Source: Romanomermis culicivorax (Eukaryota; Nematoda; Enoplea; Mermithida; Mermithidae). From it: a stretch of 64,000 nucleotides of DNA. Below, one piece after another: positions 12,001-24,000 of this stretch. Location of the stretch: positions 682,001-746,000 of the forward strand of contig CAWUHX010000125.1 in NCBI GenBank assembly GCA_963922205.1, read 5' to 3'. Position numbers and translations under genes: made by a program. Within the stretch, counting starts at the first letter, position 1. Each line of letters opens with the position of its first letter. The notes under the pieces were generated by a model. That model saw only the letters and a program-made list of their open reading frames with translations, searched no databases and had not been told where the DNA came from.

Positions 12001-15000
12001 GTGGACCTGAAATTCCAGCTTCTCCCTAAATACCATAAACTTTTACTACCTATATCCATGTAAGTAATGAATTTCAACAAACTTTTTCTCCTTTTTCACC
12101 ATCGGTGCCAGATGTACCTTTTTCACCTTTGTCACCCTGAATCAAATTTAGCATTACAGTCGTTGTGACAAAAAAAACAAAAAACCTTTTCGCCATCTTG
12201 TCCCGGTAAACCTGGCGCTCCTGTTTGGCCTTGATCGCCTTTTTCACCTTTCGATCCTTTTTGGCCCTCGACGCCAGCGTCGCCTTTGGCTCCCATTGGT
12301 CCTTCGAGTCCTTGCTGGCCTGGAGGACCAATGTCACCTTTCCCGCCTTTTGCGCCCTTTGAACCGACATCGCCATTCTTGCCTGAAACGCCTGGGTCGC
12401 CTTTTTGACCTTGATTACCTTTGATACCCATGTCGCCTTTCTTTCCCTGAAAATCGCTACAATATACACTCATACATGAGACGAAAATAGGGACGTCAGG
12501 TACCTTGGTTCCTTTGTCGCCCTTCATTCCTGATTCGCAGGCCTGTCCTGGAAGTCCCTTAAATTTAATAGTTTTGAAGTTACTTGGAAAGTACTGGTAT
12601 CTAAGAATCACACATCGACATGAAAGGAGATTCTTGAGTTCTGAAGATCCACGAGTTTGAAGCGAAATATTTCATTAATGTTGAAGACCATATGAATCTG
12701 CCAGGCAAAAAGTAGTATTATCAATCAACTTGGTCAGGACGACTTTGATTCAAGCAAACAAAAGTTTTCTACAAAATGGAACACGTGAGCTTGAAAATTT
12801 TATTGCAGATTTAAAGGCGGTCATGCTTCGTAGTATTTGTAGTATGTTTTTTATAAAATGCTTGTAAATTTAAAAAATGACGGAAAATTGCACTGTCGTC
12901 GACATCTATCACACAAAGCTTTTACGATAAAATTTTTTATTCGAAGGATTGTCAGTTTAGTTGAGTGTGCTCAACAATTTTCAGTCCTATGTGACTTATA
13001 GTTTAACGAAAAATCGTAAAAATATAAAGTAGTACTTGCTTTCCACTATTATTATTTTCAAACATTTCAGGAGGAAGAAGACTATAGAATTTCCTTGCTG
13101 TCGATGTATGCTTTGAACTGTAGCTTACAGGTTCACCCTTTTGACCGGCTGGTCCGATAGATCCACGATCACCCTAAAATGAATGCGCAGGTCATGATTC
13201 GTTTGTCTGCTTCGCTGGCATACAAGTTACGAACTTTTTCTCCAGTCAGCCCCGCATCTCCGATTGGTCCCATTTGTCCTTTTTCGCCCTAAAAATATCG
13301 AATGAAATTTAAGCCAGGCTTAACATATAGTACCTAACGGTCAATTACCTACTGGTTGGCCTTTTTCTCCAGGCGGACCGATTTTGCCGGAATCGCCCTT
13401 GAAGAGTACTACGATTAGTCGACAGGCATGGTTGACCAATTACAGAAACTTCACCTTTTCTCCCGGTGGTCCAATAGGACCATCTGATCCTGGAGGACCA
13501 ATAGAACCAACATCACCATTTGGACTATAACGAGACACATAAGTAAGACGTGCATAAATTACGGAAATAGCAGTGAAGCACGTACCCTGGTGGTCCCAAG
13601 TCTCCTTGAGGGCCCTAAAAAAGAAAGGTATTGAAGAAAACTTTCCTTTTTGCATCAAACTGGCATTTTTAATTCCATAGAATGGGTGCCACTGACTAGC
13701 GATTTTGAAAGTTACGAAAGCTCATGTACCTGTAGCTGCTAGTCTATAAGTAGTTATGTAACAAACTCATTCGAATGAAATGTATGACGTTATATCCAAT
13801 TTCACGGACTTGTTTTCACATCAAATGCCCTACCATCATAGCGGTGATTAAAACCTTCCTGACATTTTGAACGAGAATTCTCAGAAAACTACATAAGCTG
13901 TTCTCTTGAAATGCAATGAAAAGAGCCCAAACCAGATGGGGCATATTCTTGAAAACTCACGGATGTCATTTGTCCCCTTGTCGTAGGTGGTCTACGACGG
14001 TTGACCAATCAGTCATCAGGTTTTTTATTCGACTCATTATTCTATTCCTCTATTTCCGTTCAGATGGCTGCTGAGGCAACTACTATCAGTTGAACAGAAT
14101 GTCAGTGAAAGATAGGCTCGATCTGAGATCTGAGTGTAAAACTTGCGGCTAACGTCTGCACCCTAACCACTGAGCCAACTGAGCAACGGGAAGTGTGCCC
14201 TCATATACATGAGTAGTTTTCAACAGTTCGAAGTTGAGATGGCTCCTTGGCCATCCTCCAACATACCTTGTTCCTCATTCTCGAATATTAGACATTCTTC
14301 CAATCAGACTTCATTCTTTAAAAGACTTGACAGTCTGAGAGTGTTAAGTCAGATTAATCATGTATGTATTAAACTTCATGAGCTTTTAGCCAACCAAAAG
14401 TTCTAATGAAACACTATAATCATAAGGCTTTGTGAGATGCTGCATTTTTGAAGTAAAAAGTTACGGTAATCTTTTTCTCACGATGTCAACCATTGCTACT
14501 ATCTCATTCGATAAATGAATATTCATTTTACACTAGAGAGAACATGCTATCTTTTGATCTAACTTACACTAAATAATTGCGTACTACACTTTTTGAGAAA
14601 AAGTGTCGAAAAAGAGTCATCAAAATTGAAAAAATTTTGTTTATATGGATTCCCGAGCAACTTCCCATCGGATTCCACAGAATTTTATTTTCGTATTTTA
14701 TAGCTCATGCGTGTTTACTGTATTACTTAAAGTTACATCAAAATTATACCGCATAAGTATTATTAATGACGTTTTCAGAAATAGATTTTCGGGAAGATTG
14801 GAAATGTTTATTAGTTGAAAAATAAACAAAAAAATAGACCGCCCCCAAAGTCGTTACACAAAGCTAAAAAAATACCAATCCCATGGGGCGCATCGTATAG
14901 CAGGAAATTATAGAAATATAAAATGATACTTGCTTTCCACTTTTTTACTCACAAGCGTTTCCAGAAAAAGGGACTATAGGTTGTGGTTACATAATTTACA

Positions 15001-18000
15001 ATAAAGATATGAATGTGGAAAAATTATGAATATGCAAGGTACGTTTTTACGACCTGATGTTGTCTTACCAGTAAGCCAAGTGTAATTAGCAGCTTCAAAA
15101 ACGATAAAAAACAAGACTACTTGCAAATTTTTCGAGAACATCTTGGTTCAGAGAGCAAAATCCGAAACTAAAGGCCCTGTCATACTTCGCCGCGAGGTAC
15201 CGCGCGGTACCGCGTGGCGCCGGGCGGAGCCGCCTTTTCTATTCATGCTAACAAGCGGCGCCGCGCGGCGGCGCTTTTTTACCTTCGGATTTTGCTCTCT
15301 GAATAAAAACTTTCGGGAAAAATTTGCAAGCACTGTTGTTTTTTATCGTTTTTGGAACTGCTAATTGCACTTGGCTTATTGCTAAGACAATATCAGGCCG
15401 TGGAAACGTGTTTACACCTACTTTGCATATTAATAATTATCCACATTCGTATCTCCATTGTAAATTTTGTAATCACAAGAACTATAGTCTCTTTTTCTGG
15501 AAACGCTTGTGAATAAAAAAGTGAATAGCAAGTATCATTTTATATTTATATAATTTATAGTCTGCTCAACTGATCCTCACGATTTTTTACGCCAAAAATC
15601 CTATAGTGAACGGTTTGAGTAAACGACTCTGAGGGCGGTCCATTTTTTGTCCATTTTCAATTTACAAACATTTTATAAAAACAAACCACACATATTTCCA
15701 GTCCTCCTGAAAATCTATTTCTGAAAACGTCAAATAGTTCCTATGGGATAAAATTACAGGAAAAACTTCGCTGGGAAAATTTCTTAGTGCATGGCCAAAA
15801 CTTGACAATCATGGATTTTTCAGAATGTAGGATGAATTTTTTCCGAATGTAGCATACATGCACGTGGAGGGGGGTTTGGGGCTATTGACCCCACCAGCAA
15901 ATCTGACCCCTCTGCAATGATTGAGAAGATGACGGACGAAAAAATGATCAAGAGGGAAGAGAAAGTCATCATGAATGAAAATGATACCGTGGTTAAACGA
16001 TCTCTCCAAACAAAGCATACTTGACTCAAAGCAGTAGTGTTAAAACTTTAAAAAATGCTGTCCAAGCAAATAATTTCACATATTTGGCTAATATTGGTTG
16101 AAAAACATGCTGCTTGGATGCTGGAAAAACATGCTGCTTGTACTAGCTGACTCCCCACAGAATTTCTATGTTTTGCATGTATTATTAAGAGGCATGATAA
16201 AATAATACTTGAAAAATGTCATAATTCACAATTCATGTAAAAAATATGATTGAACTGCATATACAGATGTTATAGTATGCATCAATATGTTATAGCAACA
16301 ATATATTACAGCTTTATAACACATGAGTTGTTCGAAAATTTCGTTTGAGTTGAACTTTGAAAGCGGTACGGCGCGGCGCCGCAGAAATTAGAAAAATCTA
16401 TTCATACTTCCCAGCCGGCACCGGCTGGCGCCGCGCGGTTCTTCGCGGCGATGTATGACAGGGCCTTAAGAAAGCGGCGGCTCGCGGCACCGCGCGGTGA
16501 AGTATGACAAGGCACAGCGCCGCTTTTTAGTATGAACATAAAAGGCGGTAAAGTATGACAGGGCCTTGACGCCTTTTCTGAGCTATGATATTTCGAAACA
16601 CGTATACAGACGGAAAAATGTCAAAAAATGTAAAAATTCTAAACTTTGGAGTACTGTGGCTATGCGAATTTTTATTTTTATGTGGAATAAACATTGCCAC
16701 GATACTAAGCGTGTAAAACTAATCAAAATGTCTTATTTTCAGATAATATTAATTTTCAACTTGTCTTAGGTCAATGGAAACAGAAGGTCAAATCTCTCAG
16801 AAATAGTGACTTAAAAGTGAACAATAGTGGTTAGTCTATATCGTAACACTGTGTATGCGGGAGAGCTGAACCACTAGAATAACTAAACCAGTATCCGTTA
16901 GAAGATGGAGTATTGATGAGCCAATGAATCACTGATTGACTTTGGAAGAAATAGCTAAAGTATGTTACTTTCTTTGTCGCACTTTTATGACTGAGAAACT
17001 TTTTTTATTATCAACTTACAGGGTATCCGTGTTCGCCGGGATGACCCCGGACACCTGGTAGACCTTTCGGCCCCTAAAAAGCTCAAGAATATTATTAGAT
17101 TCCGCAAAGTAATTCTGTACTTTGAAAATACTGGATCGCCCTGATATCCGGGGGTTCCGGGTTCACCGACGTCGCCTTGATCTCCAGGCAGCCCTTGTTC
17201 TCCAGGTTCTCCAGTTGTTCCCGTTATCCCCTGTAAAAGCTCCTTCTTTCACAGAAAGAAATAATTAAAGACAATGTACTGTAAATTACTCGTTGCCCCT
17301 TAGCTCCCGGTAGGCCAGGGATTCCGGGAAAGCCGCTGGGTCCCTTGATATCATATTTATTTAATGAATGCAATAATCAAGGAAAAACCTTACTCTAGAC
17401 CCCGTTGGCCCTGAGGGTCCTGGATGACCATCCTTTCCTGGAATGCCCTGAAGCAAAGATTTTGATTTTTATAGTCTGTTTTTTTAAATGCTTCGAAATA
17501 ATGAAAGTGGAAAGCAAGTAGTATTTCAGATTTTCACGATATTCTCAAAAACAATATATGATAGATGAATGGAAATTTGTGAGCATACTGACCTAATCTT
17601 TAACAATTTTTCGAGTAAAAAATTTTACAGTAAGATTTTTATGTAAGCGATTTTAACGACGATACTGATTGGTGTCACTTTTCTATTTGGAAACATTTTA
17701 TAAAAAACAGACTTATAGTCTGTTTTTTATGAAATGCGTCCAGATGCAAAAGTGATACAAATCGGTACTGTCGTCGAAATTGTTTACATAAAGTTCTTAG
17801 TGTAAAATTTTTCACTCGAAAAATCGCTAAAGGTCAGGCCAGTATGTTCAGAAATTTCCAACCCTACATGATATTTTGTTCATCAGAAAATCACAAAAAT
17901 CTGAAATAATACTTGCTTTCCACTTTCATTATTTGGAAGCATTTCAAGAAAAACAGACTATAGTATACATTCCTCGCCGTTATTATCCGCGACTTACGGA

Positions 18001-21000
18001 TTTTCCATGTTGACCAGGAGTTCCGGCTTCACCTTCTTTCCCTGGCAGACCCTAAATGTTTCAGGGAAAATAACCTGATGGCAAAAAAAGGAATCATATT
18101 TTCTTACGGGTGGACCAGGTTGACCCACGTCGCCTTTCTGCCCTACTGGTCCGCGGGACCCCTAAAAAATCATGCAAAACCTGATGTGTGTCTCAACTCC
18201 AATTTTGACTTACTTTGGAACCTGGCAGGCCGTTTAAACCTGGCGCGCCAATTGGACCTTGTAATTTATGCTGAAAAGTTTAACGTCCACAATGTGAACT
18301 AACATAAGAGATCTTCGACACGTCTGGGGTCGGTTTTGTCAAGAGACTTGCTCCAGCTAACTTCAACTCAAACTGTGGCTTAAATCTATATATCATACTA
18401 TTGCCGACAAGGTGCAGCTCAGCTGAAGCCTAACTCGTTACGCACAAAACATATCGAGAAACCTAACCTGCACCTGAGCTACACCTAAACGGCAATGTTA
18501 TAAAGTACAGATATAAGCTTCAGCTCAGATAAAGTTAGGCTACAGCTTAGGCTACAGCTCAGCTGAAGCTTAATTCTCTTTGATAAAACAGGCTCCTGAA
18601 ATTTTTAGAATGATAAAATTCAAATATATTCTCAGATAAGAATTTTAGCCAAACACTACGTAATAAAATAGTTTTTTTAAATTTTCATTGAGAATTTTGT
18701 TGGTAAAGGTAAGTGCGGGGGTTATTTGTCAGAATCAAGTCCTACTAGCCTTGATAAGAAAACAGAAAACCTCATTTTTGAACCAAATTACCCAGGCTAA
18801 TGATATGCTTTCCAATAATCACGTGATTCTATACTTGAACCAAATTTCAGTACGAGTTGTTTTAATAACTGTTACTCATCAGATGTGGTTGATTATTGCG
18901 CGCCAAAAGACTGCTGACAGTGTCCCGCTCACGTATACTTATCACTGCCAACTTACTTCAAAGTCATTTATTAGCAACCGTCTGTAACTTTCAATTGTGG
19001 CAATTCCTCCCCTTCCGGGCAATAACGGGATCTGATTGGAAAGACAAAGCGAGCTACATTCATTTATACCATACTTTACAGACATACGGGCAAAAAGTAT
19101 ATGTTGCCCGGAGGGCCGGGTTCACCATTTGTACCAGGAGTGCCGTTCAAACCCGGTTCCCCCTGAAAGTAGAGAAAGAATTATTTTCACTCGAAGCAAC
19201 TTTAGTGATAGACTAACCTTTTGACCTTTCTGCCCTCGTTTTGATGGTTGTCTGGTTAATGTATCAGCATGAAAATCTGGGCACTAAAATACATGGAAAG
19301 CATGTTTTCCAAGGTTTATGCTGTATGCTAGGGTCCTGTTGCAGATAACTACGAGTTTAGGAGTTAGGAGTCTAGGAGGAAAAATACTCCTGGACCAGGG
19401 ATCTCCTAAATCCTGTTGCAACTCCTATATTAGGGGCAATTTTTTTCCTTTTTCTTTGAACAAACCCCCTTTACTCCAGTCAGGATCAGTCTAGATAGGA
19501 GTACTGGAAATAAAAGAGTTGGTAGTTTTAGACAGATTTCTTTTTATATTTACTTCATTTTCCAATGCATGGAAGAATGACGTGTGCTGATGAAAATGTT
19601 TTTAAATCCTTAAGTAGAGAGTGAAGTTTTTTTAAGTTTAATTCTTTTGATATTCGTGATTTTGCATGATAGTTTGGAATGAAATGCAATGAGAATGTAA
19701 AAAGATTCGATATATTATCGCTTGGAAAAGTGCAATTATGAGAAGATTTCAAAAAACAACACGGTCTACATAAATAAAGAGGGACGTAACAAAAAACAAC
19801 GCAAAACTGAATGAAATCTGGGGAGTTAGATTAACAAAATTTTAAGCAACCAAGCTTCAACCTCATCGTCAAAAATGGGGATACACAAATCCACCATGTT
19901 TTTGGATAAATCTCAACCTATCCATTGATGTCCGCTTCGTAGCGTTTTGGAATAAAACAATCCTTGCCCGCCTAGTAAAGTTACTATCTGGGCAGTCAAA
20001 CACCAATCTACGCCAAATGCCTCTGACTGATTCTTGACAGTCTGCCTGCTAATTTTCAGTGGGATCATGGCGGATATCAGTATATAGAATCCAAAAATTT
20101 TTTCGAGTGCAATGCAAGCCTTTCAAATGATTAACAAAAAGTGAGAAATACGAGTGGTTGACTGTCGGCTTTTTGCTTTTCGGATATTAAATTATAATAA
20201 TGCTGGTCGAAAATAATGTAACTTCGTGAAAACTGCATTGCACCAATTTGGCTTTCGTTCTACTCAGTACAAGACTAAACACGACATTTCGCGTCTTTTT
20301 CCGTGCTTGGGTTTGCAACTCATTTTTCAACCCTTCGTCGCTTTTTTCCAATGCGTAGATTGGTTTAATTTCATAGCACGGTTCATACATACAAAGGAAG
20401 TTGTCAAATGTAAGTATTATTAGAATCATGAGCGAGTAGAAATCACTGATTACTGCCTATGTGTATAGTTCTATAGTCCATCTTTTATAAAATGCTTGTA
20501 AACGAAAAAATGACAAAAATAAGTATCACCCTGAAACTGGCTTACACGACGTTTTTATTGTAGGATCTTTTATTCAAACAATTGTGAGGTTAGTTGTGTA
20601 GGCTCTCAACTTTTCAGTAATATGCGGCATATGGCTTAGCAGGAAATAGTAAAAATATGAAATAGAACTTGCTTTCCACCCTATAATTTACAAGCATTTC
20701 AAGAAAGACACACTATAGGAGTAAAAATACTCCCCGAAAATTTATCCTAATTTATCTCCAAAGCACCTAGAAATTTAGACTTACAATCGCTCTTAAATCA
20801 TCCTCTTTCTTTCTAAACTTCCTACTGAGCCAGAAGTCTCCTGGCGCTTAAAATCTGCAACCGGGATTCTACCTTTACCTCCATCAGCTCATAGCTCCTA
20901 ATTCCTAACATCTGCAACAGAGCCAAAGTTCAGAGCACCATTTTTGTGAAAAACGAAAAAATAAGAAAAAAACCCAATGTGGATGTAATAGATGCCATAC

Positions 21001-24000
21001 CGATGATAGTTTTGTAAAATTTCTCACCGAGAGCCGAGACGTTGTCGATACTTCGGTCGTGGTCCTGCCAGAACTTTCCAGCTCTTCCGTAGATACTGCA
21101 GTCGAAGATTCTATATTCGTCTCCGGAGTTTCATCTTCTCCATACTCTGCCGAAAGTGTTAAAACTCCCAACGCCACGTTTCCGCCCACGTCTTCGTCTG
21201 TTGCTGCATCTTGCAAAACTTTCATGATCTTTGGAAACGCTTCGAGCATTATATTCGAAAAGATAAATCGGTCGACAGTTCACTTACCTCCGGCAATGAT
21301 TCATTACAGTCTGGCAAAAAATCTTCGGTAAATCGGGAGGCAGCGTCGGGACTATTTACTAACTGTATTAATTGCAAATCGCCCTGGATAGATTTAAAAA
21401 ATGAAAATGACGCCTTAAGAAGATGAGAACTGCGAATTTCCAATCGTACTGCAGTTATCGAAAATTTGTTTATCTAATTCATATATGGAAATGCGGTTTA
21501 TGAAGTTTCACTCCACTACCTCTTCCACTTATGAGAAAAATTTTCTTACAGGTGGATGATTCAAAAACGGCAACTAACAAATTATCAAAGACCACTGTGA
21601 ATCAGGTTCCGATTCTTTGCTTTCTGCTTAAGGATTACTCTGCTTTTATGTACCATAGTTGTTGAATGCTCATAGATACAAGGGTTGGAGGGGAGTCACC
21701 AGTTTATTGAATTTTTTAAGTTACCATTGTAAAACTTTTATCTTTGAGTAACCACTGCGTAAATCAATGACCCCTTTCGATGAAAAAACTAGATCTGTAT
21801 ACAAAGATAAATTTTTATATTTGGAACGGAATTTACAATCACAGAGCATCCCTACGTCAGAACTTGAAAGATGGCGACTTTGCTGCAACTTTGCTCATTA
21901 TGTATGAAATAGTGGCTGCACTGAAAAAGCAGAAGATTCGCTGTCTAAGACATATATTTTGTCTTGGTTGGAATGCCTGCCATTGTAGACCATGTTTCAA
22001 AATAATCGGAGTTCTGAGATAACTTGAGCTGCAGATAACTCTAAAAATTCACGTTAAGGACTGCAGTTTACACTTTTTAACTAAATTTTGTACAGTGGTG
22101 TACACACCTGTATTTAGGAGTTCCTTATACTGTATTCAATTCTTGCGCTAAGCTTTCCCACGATCATCTGATTTTGGGATAAAAACAAGGAAGTTATGTT
22201 GAATCAAATTGTTTAAAATCAACCGACGAAAAAGGGAAAACTATAAGGCTCCCAAGAACTCTCTGCTCTGGAATGACACATCAGGTACAGTCTAGTGATC
22301 CTGAAAGTTTCTAAATAATAAAACTGGAAAACAAGTACTATTTCATGTTTTTACGATTTCCTACTAAACCATGCGTTGAATAGGACTGGAAATTTATGAG
22401 CATGCTAAACTAGTAATAAAAAGCTTAGTGTAAACAATTTCAACGACAGTGCTGATTTTAGTCATGTCCTGAATTTACAAGAATTTTGTAAAAAACAGAC
22501 TATAAGTACTAATTTGACTGCTGCAATATTACGAGGCTTTTGTAGGATCACTTTCGCGCTGACAATGTATAGTATTGTCGAACTACTTCATTGGTTCAAA
22601 ACAATTCTGAATTATAGAGAATGACCTCACTTCGAAATACATATCTGAGACGTCCGTATGAATGCTTGGATGAAACTGCGATGCAACTAAAATGAGTCCT
22701 TCATTGCTCATAGGCATCTCTTTCCTGAGAACGTGCTGATTCGAAACCAAATGACCATCAGCGTACAAAGTTACTAGATCGCCGTTAATCGAAAATGCTA
22801 GCCGATGCCACCTGAAAACACAAAATCTTCGTACAGAGGCGTGAGATATTTTGCAGATCCGGGCTCAGCTGCAGCTTGATCCAAAGGAAGTTGACTCGAT
22901 TTCAGATCACAATATGTCGAAATATTGAAATTCACATTTCTGAAATTCTATCGTGAATGAACTCAAATTGTGCAGCGTTAGCAATCTGATAAACACTTCG
23001 ACTAACCTAGAATCTGTAACATTGAGATGGAAAGTCGGGTAATATTTGAACGGTTGATCGAAATCGCGAGTACCGTCTTCGTAATAGAAAGTTACCGATC
23101 CGGTTTCGGACAATTGAACGGCTATCTTAGGGTCGGAAGATTCGGCATAAAAACCGAAAATGTTGCCGGTGTATGTGACGGAGGCACGAAAAGCGAGCAG
23201 AATGGAGAAATTATAAGGTAAACGATCTAAAAAGAGAAGAAACTGTAAATCGAGCGACATCTTCCAAGAAGCATCCACGAAGCCTCAGTGCTGCGATAAC
23301 CAGCAGCTGCAATTTCAGGGAGCCATATGGACCCATGCAGAGAGTATAAATGTACTACCACTGACACGATACATGGCCTTCGACATTTTTTTAATTCAGC
23401 ATCTGGGCACGGACTGACATAGTATTGAGAAAAACAGAAAACAGTCACCACCTGTCTTCCTTCACAGCTCCAGATCCCAAATTGTTTGGTACTCATCATT
23501 TTCAGTCGAAGATTGAATCATTAAAGTCTGAATTTACTCAGCTTTATCAAATTATTCCATGAGTAACAAGAAACTTCGACTAGTTCATGAAATCTTTAGT
23601 CTGTGCCGCTGGAGTCGCATGTCTGCAATTCATCGTAGCAGTAATAGGGCCAAAAAATCATGAACTCTCGATGGAACCTTCAGTCAATTTTTGCGAAAAG
23701 TAATTCGCAAGGACCTAAAGGTTTTGATCAGTCATTCTAAATTGCTCACGTTGTCATTTACGATGAATTCCGATATAGTAATATTGTCTATATTATTCGA
23801 AAATTATTCGATCAGTAATATTTTATAACAAAGTTGATAATTCTTTGGAAATCTCTCAGGAAAAAACACAAAATTCCGTAGTTCCAAGTTGGGTCATTTC
23901 GATCATACTGTAGCAAAATAAATTCCAGCATTATGATATACGAGTGATTTTGCTATCAAATGCAAAAAACCAGGACCTATAGTCTGTTTTTCCTTAAATG

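Noticed and set aside
12074-12469. 131-residue Lys/Ala-rich open frame over the collagen exons
   Set aside because: It is an alternative frame of the Gly-X-Y exon 12446-12186 and has no start or splice logic of its own.
18688-19224. Plus-strand open frames of 99-106 residues
   Set aside because: They overlap collagen exons 6 and 7 in antisense or lie in intron sequence, with no recognisable motifs.
9148-19283. FACIT-type collagen
   Set aside because: TSPN and a helix break fit FACITs, but the convertase-like site and complete COLFI C-propeptide make it a fibrillar chain.
21059-21426. Plus-strand open frames around 21.1-21.4 kb
   Set aside because: They are antisense to collagen exons 4 and 5, whose phases and TSPN motifs are convincing.
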